Positions 9,084 to 18,963 of a stretch of 64,000 bases of DNA are shown here, piece by piece (the stretch's first letter is position 1; each line of letters begins with the position of its first letter). Under the pieces are notes generated by a model. The model saw nothing but the letters and a program-made list of their open reading frames with translations. It ran no database searches and had not been told where the DNA came from. The DNA comes from Micromonospora sp. R77 (GTDB taxonomy: Bacteria; Actinomycetota; Actinomycetes; Mycobacteriales; Micromonosporaceae): NCBI RefSeq assembly GCF_022747945.1, contig NZ_JALDST010000001.1, positions 3,720,001 through 3,784,000 on the forward strand. Reading direction: 5' to 3'. The translations under genes were made by a program, and so were the position numbers.

Positions 9084-11714
9084 TCACCGGGTGCTGAAGC
9101 GCGCCGCCCGACGGTGCGTACGGCGGCGGCGTACCGCCTCGGGCGGGCGGCGGCTGGGGCGCAGCAGGTCCGACGACGCGAACAGGGCCCGCTTGGTGAA
9201 CTCCACCAGCGCCAGGTACGCCAGCACCAGCCCGACCAGCACCGCCAGGAAACCCACCGGCAGCGGGTGGAACCCGAGCGGCCCGGCCACCGGCAGGTAG
9301 GGGATCAGCCACGCCACCGCCACCGCGGCGAGCGCGGCGGCGAACAGCGGACGGCTGGGCCGGCTGCGCCAGAACGGGCTGGTGTGGGTGCGGATGGCGA
9401 AGACCACCAGGGTCTGGGTGGCCAGCGACTCGACGAACCAGCCGGTGCGGAACTCCACCGGGCCGGCGTGCAGCACGCCGAGCAGCAGCGCGAAGGTGAG
9501 GAAGTCGAAGAGCGAGGAGAGCGGCCCGAAGGTCAGCATGAACCGGCGGATCTCCCGCAGGTCCCAGTGCGCCGGCCGGGCGAGCTGGTCGGCGTCGACC
9601 CGGTCGGTGGGGATGGCGACCTGGCTCAGGTCGTAGATCAGGTTGTTGAGCAGGATCTGCGACGGCAGCATCGGCAGGAACGGCAGGAACGCCGAGGCCC
9701 CGGCGGCGCTGAACATGTTGCCGAAGTTGCTGGACGTGCCCATCAGCACGTACTTGATGGTGTTGGCGAAGATCCGCCGCCCCTCGGTGACGCCGTCGGC
9801 GAGCACGTCGAGGTCCTTCTCCAGCAGTAGCACGTCGGCCGCGTCCCGGGCCACGTCGGTGCCGGTGTCCACCGAGATGCCGATGTCGGCGGCGTGCAGG
9901 GCGAGCGCGTCGTTGACGCCGTCGCCGAGGAAGGCCACGTCGCGTCCGGCGGCCCGCTGGGCGCGTACCAGCCGGGCCTTGTCCTCGGGGGAGACCCGGG
10001 CGAAGACGCTGGTCCGGCCGATCGCGGCGCCCAGCGCGGCGTCGTCCAGCCCGGCCAGTTCGGCGCCGGTCAGCACCCCGGTCACCGGCAGGCCGAGCTG
10101 CTGGCAGACCCGGACCGCCACCGCCGGATGATCACCGGTGAGCACCTTGACCGTGACGCCGAGGCCGGCGAGCCGGTCCAGCGCCGCCCGGGCGTCCGCC
10201 TTCGGCGGGTCGAGGAAGACCAGCAGGCCGCCGAAGGAGAGGTCCCGTTCGTCGTCCGGGCCGAGCGTGGTCGCTCCGGGAGCGGGGCGGCGGGCCACCG
10301 CGACCACCCGGCCACCGCCGGCCAGCCGCTCCGCGAGCACCGCCCGCGCCGCATCGGGTACGTCGTGGCAGAGCGCCAGCACCTCCTCGGCCGCGCCCTT
10401 GGTCACCAGGATCCGCCCGTCCGGCCCGTCGACCAGCACGCTCACCCGCCGCCGCTGGTGGTCGAAGGGCAGCAGCGCCACCCGCCGGTACGCGGCCACC
10501 GGCTGCCCCGCCGCGCCGGGCGCCGCCCACAGCGCCCGGTCCATCGGGTTGCCGTCGGCATCCGTGGCCGCCTCGTTGGCGAGCAGCCCGGCCAGCAGCG
10601 GCGCGTCCGAGGGGTGTCCGTCCGGGCCCAGCGTCTCGGCGAGGCTGAGCCGACCGTCGGTGAGCGTGCCGGTCTTGTCGGTGAACAGCACCTCGACGTT
10701 GCCCAGGTCCTCCACGCAGACCAGCCGCTTCACCAGCACCCGCCGCCGGGCGAGGCTGCGGGTGCCCGCCGCCAGGCTGGCGGTGACGATGGCGGGGAGC
10801 AGTTGCGGGGTGATGCCCACGGCGATGGCCAGGCTGAACAGCACCGCGTCGATCACCGGCCGGTGCAGCACCAGGTTGATCACGAAGATCACCGCGGTCA
10901 GTACGCCCGCCACCCGGGCCAGCATCAGCGAGAAGCGGCGCAGTCCCCGCTGGAACTCCGTCTCGCCCTGCCGTTCGCCGAGCCCCACCGCGATCCGCCC
11001 GAACGCGGTGTGCCCGGCCGTCGCCACCACCACCCCGACGCCGGATCCGGCCCGGACCACGGTGCCCATCAGCGCGCAGCAGGCGAGGTCGTCCAGGGGC
11101 GTACCGGCCGGCACCGGGGCCGGGTCCTTGGCCACCGCCGCCGACTCGCCGGTGAGCACCGACTCGTCGCACTCCAGCCGGTTCGCCGCGGTCAGCCGCA
11201 GGTCGGCCGGGACCACCATGCCCAGGTCGAGCCGGACGACGTCGCCGGGAACCAGGTCGACGACGTCGACCTCCCCGGTCCGGCCGGCCCGGATCACCGG
11301 CGCGGTGTGGCGTACCCGGTCGTGCAGCGCCGCGCCGGCCCGTTCGGCCCGGTATTCGTTGCCGAAGCCGAACCCGACGCTGACCGCCAGGATCACCCCG
11401 ATGACCAGGGCGTCGGTCCGCTCGCCGACGAAGTAGGAGACGGTCGCGGCGACCAGCAGCAGGCCCAGCAGCGCGGAACGGAACTGGCGGGCCAGCACGG
11501 CGAGGGCAGAGACCCGGTGGGTCCGGACGGCGTTCGGCCCCAGCCGGGCCCGGCGCCGCAGCACCTCCTCGCCGGTGAGGCCGGCAGGCTCGCTGTCGAG
11601 CGCCGCGAACACCCGGTCGACCGGCAGGCTCCCGGCCTCGGTGACCGGCAGCCAGCCCTCGTCGCGTACCGCCCCGGCTCCGCGCACCGCCACCGTTCCC
11701 GCCGTCCGAGCCAC
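9084..11714 (-). CDS. mgtA: Magnesium-transporting P-type ATPase, MgtA type
   Basis: An 876-residue membrane ion pump. P-type landmarks are TGES in the actuator domain, the phosphorylation motif DKTGTLT with its aspartate near residue 346, and the hinge GDGVNDALAL near 596. The sequence GITPQLLPAIV in the fourth transmembrane helix is typical of the MgtA/MgtB Mg2+ importers rather than Ca2+ or heavy-metal pumps. The C-terminal third has the expected membrane helices. The length is close to MgtA of other bacteria. The GTG start follows GAGGGGG. No Mg2+-sensing leader is apparent in the ~100 bp before it. Confidence 0.88.
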   Translation of the reverse strand: MARTAGTVAVRGAGAVRDEGWLPVTEAGSLPVDRVFAALDSEPAGLTGEEVLRRRARLGPNAVRTHRVSALAVLARQFRSALLGLLLVAATVSYFVGERTDALVIGVILAVSVGFGFGNEYRAERAGAALHDRVRHTAPVIRAGRTGEVDVVDLVPGDVVRLDLGMVVPADLRLTAANRLECDESVLTGESAAVAKDPAPVPAGTPLDDLACCALMGTVVRAGSGVGVVVATAGHTAFGRIAVGLGERQGETEFQRGLRRFSLMLARVAGVLTAVIFVINLVLHRPVIDAVLFSLAIAVGITPQLLPAIVTASLAAGTRSLARRRVLVKRLVCVEDLGNVEVLFTDKTGTLTDGRLSLAETLGPDGHPSDAPLLAGLLANEAATDADGNPMDRALWAAPGAAGQPVAAYRRVALLPFDHQRRRVSVLVDGPDGRILVTKGAAEEVLALCHDVPDAARAVLAERLAGGGRVVAVARRPAPGATTLGPDDERDLSFGGLLVFLDPPKADARAALDRLAGLGVTVKVLTGDHPAVAVRVCQQLGLPVTGVLTGAELAGLDDAALGAAIGRTSVFARVSPEDKARLVRAQRAAGRDVAFLGDGVNDALALHAADIGISVDTGTDVARDAADVLLLEKDLDVLADGVTEGRRIFANTIKYVLMGTSSNFGNMFSAAGASAFLPFLPMLPSQILLNNLIYDLSQVAIPTDRVDADQLARPAHWDLREIRRFMLTFGPLSSLFDFLTFALLLGVLHAGPVEFRTGWFVESLATQTLVVFAIRTHTSPFWRSRPSRPLFAAALAAVAVAWLIPYLPVAGPLGFHPLPVGFLAVLVGLVLAYLALVEFTKRALFASSDLLRPSRRPPEAVRRRRTHRRAARFSTR

Positions 11715-11820
11715 TGACCGGCCCCCTCACCCATTGCACACCGGGCCTGACCGCCCCGCTCAGCATCCGCCGCACGCCACCCACCCGGTCAGGGCCGTCC
11801 GACCCGGAAAGGAGGGGCGG

Positions 11821-12686
11821 TCAGCGCGGCGGGCGGGCGGCGACGGCGTCGATCAGCCAGCGCGAGATCGAGTACGCGGGCGGCAGCTCCGCCGGCAGCG
11901 CGTCCAGCGGGAACCAGCGGGCCTGCGCCAGCTCCCGACCGTCCACGACCGGCTCGGCGTCGGGGTCGGTGACCACGGCGGTGAAGCCGGCCAGCAGGGT
12001 GCCCGGACCGGACATCGCCCAGGGCTGGCTGCCGAAGTAGGCGGGCGGCCCGATCGTCAGGCCCACCTCCTCGCCGACCTCCCGGTGGGCGGCCGCCTCC
12101 AGCGACTCGCCCGCCTCGACGAAGCCGGCGACCAGCGCCCACAGCTCGGTCGGGCCGTACGTGTGCCGGACCAGCAGCAGGTCTTCGACGCCGCCGGGGC
12201 GGGATCGGGTGATCGCGACGAGCACGGCGGCGGAGAGCGGCATCGGCACGTACAGGTCGCAGCCGGGGCAGCGTCGGGCGGTCTCGCCGGGCACGTCGGC
12301 CAGCTCGGTCCGGCAGGCCCCGCACCAGCGGTGGGTACGCTGCCAGGTCATCACCGCCAGCGCCCGCCCGGCGAGCGTGGCGAGGGGTTCGGGCAGTTCG
12401 GCGGCGAGCTCACGCCAGCTCCGCCACCGCCCGGGCAACTCCTCGGCGTCGGCCACCTCCGCCGCCCAGGCCGGTACGCCGTCCAGCGTCCCCACCGGCA
12501 CCCGGCGGAGGTCCGACGGCAGGTCACCGACGCGGGGGAAGGAGCCGTCGACACCGGTCAGCAGTTTGCGCCCGGCGACCGGCACGGCGATGTCCTGCGG
12601 TGCTGCTGGCATGCTGCCGTCGGCACCCGGCACGAACCCGCCACCGGGCGGGCCGGTGGCCGTCGGAGCGGTGGTCGCCGGGACGG

Positions 12687-12690
<4 letters not shown>
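11821..12690 (-). CDS. nudC: NAD(+) diphosphatase (NudC-type Nudix hydrolase)
   Basis: A 289-residue protein. It has a zinc ribbon (CGAC and CPGC, around residues 123-144), a Nudix box near 190-215 (GFVEAGESLEAAAHREVGEE), and the NudC hallmark SQPWAMSGP after it. NudC cleaves NAD(H) to NMN(H) and AMP and can remove NAD caps from RNA. Its ATG overlaps the stop of the preceding lipoprotein gene by 4 bp, so the two form an operon. The N-terminal ~30 residues are Pro/Ala/Thr-rich and not conserved. Confidence 0.9.
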
Positions 12691-14907
<2,217 letters not shown>

Positions 14908-14935
14908 CGCGTAGCTCCGGGGGAGGGGTGTGACG

Positions 14936-15550
14936 ATGCAGCAGCGCCGCACACCGGGTGGTCAGCGTCCCGCCCGTCGACCGGGTCAGGCCGGTCGACC
15001 GGGCGGTGCGCGGGTCCGCTCGGCGGTCCGCGACGCCGGTGTCCGCGCCGAGCCGCGTGGCACCGCCGGTCGGTCCCGCGCCGACGGCGTACGCTCCGCG
15101 AGCCGGCCGGCCGCCGCCCGTCGTACCGCGGCGGGGGGCAGCGTCAAGCGGCTCTCGGCACCCCAACCCCGGCGCTTCACCGGGCGGGCCACCGTGCTCT
15201 TCGCGGTGCTGATCGCGCTCGCCCTCGGCTACACCTATCCGGTCCGGGTCTATCTCGACCAGCAGGCGGACATCGAGCGGATGGAGGCCGCGCAGGCCGA
15301 CCAGCGCCGGCGGATCGAGGACCTCTCCGCCGAGGCGGCCAAGTGGCAGGACCCGGCCTACATCGAGAGCCAGGCGCGGGAGCGGTTCTTCATGGGCAAG
15401 CCGGGCGAGACCCTGCTGGTGGTGCTCTCCGACCCGGAGGGCGCCGCCAAGGACGCCGGCAAGGGCGCGAAGCCGACCGCCCCGCGGGCCCCCGACCCTT
15501 GGTACGACACGCTCTGGTCCAGCGTGCAGGCGGCCAACGCCGACAAGTGA
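14936..15550 (+). CDS. Septum formation initiator family protein (FtsB/DivIC)
   Basis: A 204-residue bitopic membrane protein. Residues 1-85 are an Arg/Pro/Ala-rich cytoplasmic tail. A single transmembrane helix follows (ATVLFAVLIALALGYTY), then a coiled coil (ERMEAAQADQRRRIEDLSAE) and a conserved end with ARERFFMGKPGET. This is the FtsB/DivIC layout: the protein joins FtsL/DivIB-FtsQ in the divisome. The ATG at 14936 has the better spacing to GGGAGGGG than the GTG at 14930. It lies 28 bp after eno. Confidence 0.88.
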   Translation: MQQRRTPGGQRPARRPGQAGRPGGARVRSAVRDAGVRAEPRGTAGRSRADGVRSASRPAAARRTAAGGSVKRLSAPQPRRFTGRATVLFAVLIALALGYTYPVRVYLDQQADIERMEAAQADQRRRIEDLSAEAAKWQDPAYIESQARERFFMGKPGETLLVVLSDPEGAAKDAGKGAKPTAPRAPDPWYDTLWSSVQAANADK

Positions 15551-15564
15551 ACGAAAGGCACACC

Positions 15565-16122
15565 GTGAGCGTCGTACCACCGCAGGAGCCGGCGGCGGAT
15601 TCCGTACCCCCGCCGGAGCGGCAACCGGCCACCGAGGCCGACCTGGCCGCGGTGGCCGCGCAGCTCGGCCGCCCGCCCCGCGGCACCCGGGCGGTGGCCC
15701 ACCGCTGCCCGTGCGGCCTGCCCGACGTGGTGGAGACGACCCCGCGGCTGGCCGACGGGACGCCCTTCCCGACGCTGTTCTACCTGACCTGCCCGCGGGC
15801 GACGGCGGCGTGCAGCCGGCTGGAGTCGGCGGGGCTGATGAAGGAGATGGCCGACCGGCTGGCCTCGGACCCGGAGCTGGCCGCGCGGTACCGGGCGGCG
15901 CACGAGGACTACCTGGCCCGCCGGGAGGCGATCGGCGAGGTGCCGGAGATCGCCGGTATCTCCGCCGGTGGCATGCCCGGCCGGGTGAAGTGCCTGCACG
16001 TGCACCTGGGGCACGCGCTCGGGGCCGGGCCGGGGGTCAACCCGTTCGGTGACGAGACCCTGGCCCTGGTGGAGAAGTGGTGGGCCGCCGGCCCGTGCGT
16101 GGACGTCCCGGCGGCCGAGTGA
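15565..16122 (+). CDS. DUF501 domain protein
   Basis: A ~185-residue protein. The core is typical of DUF501: HRCPCGLPDVVETTPRL, then FPTLFYLTCPRA, then GMPGRVKCLHVHLGHALGAG, and a conserved end with NPFGD. The Cys and His residues could bind a metal. The function is unknown, but the family is regularly encoded between divIC and ppx. The GTG at 15565 follows GAAAGG; a GTG at 15547 overlapping the divIC stop is the alternative and would add 6 residues. Confidence 0.85.
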   Translation: MSVVPPQEPAADSVPPPERQPATEADLAAVAAQLGRPPRGTRAVAHRCPCGLPDVVETTPRLADGTPFPTLFYLTCPRATAACSRLESAGLMKEMADRLASDPELAARYRAAHEDYLARREAIGEVPEIAGISAGGMPGRVKCLHVHLGHALGAGPGVNPFGDETLALVEKWWAAGPCVDVPAAE

Positions 16123-16628
16123 CCGGGGAGGACATCGTCGTCCGGCGGGCCCGCACCGGCGACGTACGCGGGATCCGCCGGCTGGTCGACACCTACACCG
16201 ACGACCGCCGGCTGCTGAGCAAGGCCACCGTCACCCTCTATGAGGACGTGCAGGAGTTCCGGGTGGCGGTCACCGGCGACGGCACGGTGGTCGGCTGCGG
16301 GGCGCTGCACGTGATGTGGGAGGACCTGGCGGAGATCCGTACGGTCGCGGTCGACCCGGCCTGCCGGGGGCGGCGGCTGGGGCACCGGATCGTCGGCGAG
16401 CTGATCGACGCGGCCCGGGAGCTGGGCGTCGCGCGGATCTTCGTGCTCACCTTCGAGACCCGCTTCTTCGGCTCGTTCGGCTTCCGGGAGATCGACGGTG
16501 CGCCCGTGCCGCAGCCGGTCTACGAGCAGCTGCTGCGCTCCTACGACGAGGGTGTCGCCGAGTTCCTGGACCTGGAGCGGGTCAAGCCGAACACCCTCGG
16601 CAACACCCGGATGCTGCTACGCCTCTGA
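16119..16628 (+). CDS. Amino-acid N-acetyltransferase (GNAT, stand-alone ArgA type)
   Basis: A 169-residue GNAT enzyme. The acetyl-CoA-binding motif A is RGRRLGHRIVGELI, preceded by the strand EIRTVAVDPA. Length and the ETRFFGSFGFREID segment resemble the short stand-alone N-acetylglutamate synthases of actinobacteria, which acetylate glutamate in the first step of arginine synthesis. The GTG start overlaps the DUF501 stop by 4 bp, indicating translational coupling. Glutamate as substrate is inferred from family resemblance; another amino acid is possible. Confidence 0.75.
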   Translation: MTGEDIVVRRARTGDVRGIRRLVDTYTDDRRLLSKATVTLYEDVQEFRVAVTGDGTVVGCGALHVMWEDLAEIRTVAVDPACRGRRLGHRIVGELIDAARELGVARIFVLTFETRFFGSFGFREIDGAPVPQPVYEQLLRSYDEGVAEFLDLERVKPNTLGNTRMLLRL

Positions 16629-16699
16629 CCCGAGCCGTCGGTCGGTGCCGTTGGCCGCTCCCGCCGCTGGTCCGCCGTTGGCCTGCGCCGCATCCGCTC

Positions 16700-16729
16700 G
16701 TCAGCGTCGCTGACCTGCCTTAGGTTTTT
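16700..16729 (+). terminator. Possible terminator after the eno operon
   Basis: GTCAGCG and CGCTGAC form a short hairpin (16700-16714), and a run of five T follows at 16725-16729. The T-run is 10 bases from the stem, so the call is weak. Confidence 0.35.
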
Positions 16730-16777
16730 GTGGCTCTGCGTAGTCGAGGCTGTCGGGGTCGATGCCGCCTTGCGTCG

Positions 16778-16903
16778 CCTTTGCTCTGCAGCCATCGACG
16801 CAGCAGTAACCGACAGTGCTGGTTGGGCCGTGTCGCGTGTTCCTCCCTCCAGGTAGAAAGAGCAGCTCAGGTTGGTGCTGCGTATCTGGCTGCAGAGCAA
16901 AGG
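16778..16903. repeat. 126-bp inverted-repeat element between the acetyltransferase gene and ppx
   Basis: Arms 16778-16810 and 16871-16903 pair at 28 of 33 positions, with the outer 17 bp perfect (CCTTTGCTCTGCAGCCA and its complement). The 60-bp middle and the adjoining ~50 bp are clearly less GC-rich than the genome. No protein is encoded. It looks like a small non-autonomous mobile element or the template of a structured RNA. It interrupts the otherwise usual DUF501-ppx neighbourhood. The rest of the 399-bp gap (16629-17027) holds nothing else I recognise. Confidence 0.75.
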
Positions 16904-17014
16904 GAACGGGCGGTCCCACCCGGCCCGGCGAAGTTTGGTAGCGGTGGGTGACGGAGGTGGGACGTGACGGTGGGTGAGCGAAGCGGGGTCGGCCCGCCGG
17001 GGTCCGGCCTGCCG

Positions 17015-17020
17015 TAGGGT
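17015..17020 (+). promoter_or_regulatory. Putative -10 hexamer TAGGGT of a leaderless ppx transcript
   Basis: TAGGGT ends 7 bases before the GTG start at 17028, with no ribosome site between them. Confidence 0.4.
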
Positions 17021-17027
17021 TGCTGCC

Positions 17028-17981
17028 GTGACGACGCGTGTGGCCGCCATCGACTGCGGGACCAACTCCATCCGGTTGCTGGTCGCCGACCTGCCCGACG
17101 CCGACGCCGGCCCGGAGGCGCCGCTGGTCGACCTGACCCGCCGGATGGAGATCGTCCGGCTCGGCCAGGGCGTCGACCGCACCGGCCGGCTCGCGCCGGA
17201 GGCGATCGAGCGCACCCGGGTGGCGCTCGCCGACTACGCCGCCGAGATCGACAAGTTGGGTGCCGAGCGGGTCCGGATGTGCGCCACCTCGGCGTCCCGG
17301 GACGCCTCCAACGCGGCCGACTTCCGGACCATGGTGGAGCAGACCCTCGGCGTGGCACCCGAGGTGGTGACGGGTGACGAGGAGGCGCGGCTCTCCTTCA
17401 CCGGCGCCGTGCGGGGACTGCCCGCCGACGCCGAGGCGCCGTACCTGGTGGTCGACATCGGCGGCGGCTCCACCGAGTTCGTCGTCGGCACCCGCGACGG
17501 TGGGGTCGAGGCCGCCGTCTCGATGGACATCGGCTGCGTCCGGATGACCGAGCGGCACCTGCACGGCGATCCGCCGGGCCTCGACGAGATCGCCGCCGCT
17601 CAGGCCGACATCGCGGTCGCGGTGGACCGGGCGCTGGCGACCGTGCCGGGCCGCGGGGCGGCCACGCTGGTCGGGCTCGCCGGATCGGTCACCACCGTCG
17701 TCGCCCTCGCCCAGGGCCTCACGGAGTACGACCCCGCGCGCATCCACCACGCCCGGGTCCCGTACGAGCAGGTCGCCGACGTCACCGCGGACCTGCTGGC
17801 GAAGACCCGCGAGCAGCGCCTCGCCAGTCCCGTCATGCACCCCGGCCGGGCCGACGTGATCGGCGCGGGAGCGCTGGTGCTCCGGGTCATCATGGAGCGC
17901 GCCGGGATGTCCTCGGTGGTCGCCTCCGAGCACGACATCCTCGACGGCATCGCCTGGAGCCTCGCCCCGGCCACGGCCTAG
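17028..17981 (+). CDS. ppx: Exopolyphosphatase (Ppx/GppA family)
   Basis: A 317-residue member of the actin-like ATPase fold Ppx/GppA family, which removes phosphate from polyphosphate ends or converts pppGpp to ppGpp. It shows phosphate 1 motif AAIDCGTNSIRLLVAD, the phosphate 2 motif DIGGGSTEFVVG and the adenosine-type motif GLAGSVTTVVALAQGL. The length matches the short one-domain actinobacterial forms. The GTG at 17028 directly precedes the conserved N-terminal strand. It is convergent with a small HTH gene, the stops being 4 bp apart. Confidence 0.9.
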   Translation: MTTRVAAIDCGTNSIRLLVADLPDADAGPEAPLVDLTRRMEIVRLGQGVDRTGRLAPEAIERTRVALADYAAEIDKLGAERVRMCATSASRDASNAADFRTMVEQTLGVAPEVVTGDEEARLSFTGAVRGLPADAEAPYLVVDIGGGSTEFVVGTRDGGVEAAVSMDIGCVRMTERHLHGDPPGLDEIAAAQADIAVAVDRALATVPGRGAATLVGLAGSVTTVVALAQGLTEYDPARIHHARVPYEQVADVTADLLAKTREQRLASPVMHPGRADVIGAGALVLRVIMERAGMSSVVASEHDILDGIAWSLAPATA

Positions 17982-17985
17982 CCGG

Positions 17986-18177
17986 TCAGTCGGTCGCCAG
18001 GTCCGGCCGGTGCTGCCTGATCCACCGCTCGACGTCCGACTTCCGCCAGATCTGGCCCATCCTCAACACCTGATAGGGCTCCGGGAAGTCGCGCCGCGAG
18101 GCGACCACCGACGCGCGGGCACGGCTGACCCCTCCGAGCATGTCCCGGATCTCGGCGATACCCACGAACTCGACCAC
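17986..18177 (-). CDS. Small helix-turn-helix DNA-binding protein (AlpA/excisionase-like)
   Basis: A 63-residue protein that is almost entirely a winged HTH of the MerR/AlpA type: FVGIAEIRDMLGGVSRARAS, then a loop with PEPYQVLRMGQIW and RKSDVERWIRQHR. Such proteins act as excisionases or small regulators. The GTG start at 18177 has TACCGT (18189-18184) 6 bases upstream and no ribosome site. It is divergent from a small Cys-containing protein, with a direct repeat in the shared promoter region. Confidence 0.8.
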   Translation of the reverse strand: MVEFVGIAEIRDMLGGVSRARASVVASRRDFPEPYQVLRMGQIWRKSDVERWIRQHRPDLATD

Positions 18178-18183
18178 AGGTTG

Positions 18184-18189
18184 ACGGTA
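18184..18189 (-). promoter_or_regulatory. Putative -10 hexamer TACCGT of a leaderless HTH transcript
   Basis: Read on the minus strand, TACCGT ends 6 bases before the GTG at 18177. Confidence 0.4.
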
Positions 18190-18206
18190 GGTACCGGCGA
18201 TTGTTC

Positions 18207-18248
18207 GACGATCGGTAACAGCGATAGGGGTTGACGATCGCTAACAGC
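18207..18248. promoter_or_regulatory. Direct repeats in the divergent promoter region (operator candidate)
   Basis: GACGATCGGTAACAGC at 18207-18222 and GACGATCGCTAACAGC at 18233-18248 differ by one base and repeat every 26 bp. They lie between the divergent HTH and small-protein genes. They are a plausible binding site for the adjacent HTH protein. Confidence 0.55.
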
Positions 18249-18265
18249 ATCCGCACGATTGGGGG

Positions 18266-18586
18266 ATGGTTGCCCAGAACGCTTCGCCGGTGCCGGACCG
18301 CAATCGTCGGGCGGTGCGTCCGCACGTGCCCATCCGGCCGTTGTGGCTGTGCCGGGTCTGCGCGGCCCCGTGGCCGTGTCAGCCGGCGCGGCTGTTGCTG
18401 CTGATGGAGTACCGGCGGGACCGGCCGGGCCTCTCGGTCCATCTGGCCGGGTGCCTCTTCGACGCCACGGCGGACCTGCTCGCCCTCAACCCGAACCCCG
18501 GACCCTCCCCGGCGGAGTTGTTCGAGCGGTTCCTGGCCTGGACGCGCGGACGACCCGGGTCGGGCGCGCTCGATGGCGAGAGCTAG
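18266..18586 (+). CDS. Small conserved actinobacterial protein with CxxC...WPC motif
   Basis: A 106-residue protein. The recognisable part is HVPIRPLWLCRVCAAPWPC, a short cysteine cluster (CRVC plus a third cysteine) that could bind a metal, followed by a helical C-terminal half ending PAELFERFLAWTRGR. Similar small proteins accompany AlpA-like HTH genes in related actinomycetes and are sometimes labelled flavin reductase; nothing here shows a flavin site. It is divergent from the HTH gene. Function unknown. Confidence 0.7.
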   Translation: MVAQNASPVPDRNRRAVRPHVPIRPLWLCRVCAAPWPCQPARLLLLMEYRRDRPGLSVHLAGCLFDATADLLALNPNPGPSPAELFERFLAWTRGRPGSGALDGES

Positions 18587-18609
18587 CGTGTCGTTGACGG
18601 TACTTTGTA

Positions 18610-18627
18610 ATGCACAGTAGTGTGCAT
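18610..18627. promoter_or_regulatory. Palindromic PadR operator candidate with embedded -10
   Basis: ATGCACA-GTAG-TGTGCAT is a perfect 7-bp inverted repeat with a 4-nt centre. A -10-like TAGTGT at 18618-18623 lies inside it, 7 bases before the GTG at 18631. Binding of the PadR dimer would cover the promoter, which fits autoregulation. Confidence 0.6.
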
Positions 18628-18630
18628 CGC

Positions 18631-18963
18631 GTGGACACCACACAGTTGTTGAAGGGCGTGCTCGATCTCGCCGTCCTCGCCGTGCTCCGTGCGGAGGACG
18701 GCTACGGCTACGACATCCTGCGCCGGTTGCGCGAGGCCGGCCTGGAGGAGGTCGGCGACGCCTCGGTCTACGGGACCCTGCGCCGGCTCTTCGCCGCCGG
18801 CCTGCTCACCACGTACGTCGCGCCGAGCGAGTCCGGCCCGCACCGGAAGTACTACGCGCTCAATGCCGCCGGGCGGGACCAGCTCACCCGCTCCGGCAAG
18901 ACCTGGCGCTCGTTCGCCACCACCATGGACGCACTGCTCGACGATCGGGGGATGGCGGCATGA
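18631..18963 (+). CDS. PadR family transcriptional regulator
   Basis: A 110-residue winged-HTH regulator with the usual PadR start TTQLLKGVLDLAVLAVL, the DGYGYDILRRL helix, and the wing SGPHRKYYALN. An ATG at 18610 is in frame, but it lies inside the operator palindrome. The GTG at 18631 starts two residues before the conserved region and fits a leaderless promoter, so it is preferred. Its stop overlaps the next start by 4 bp (ATGA). PadR proteins paired with HAAS-domain membrane proteins form a known regulator/partner module. Confidence 0.9.
   Translation: MDTTQLLKGVLDLAVLAVLRAEDGYGYDILRRLREAGLEEVGDASVYGTLRRLFAAGLLTTYVAPSESGPHRKYYALNAAGRDQLTRSGKTWRSFATTMDALLDDRGMAA

Noticed and set aside
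16701..16860. Possible coding tail on the minus strand before ppx
   Set aside because: Third-position GC is low and no homology is recognised; the DNA is better explained by the 126-bp inverted-repeat element.
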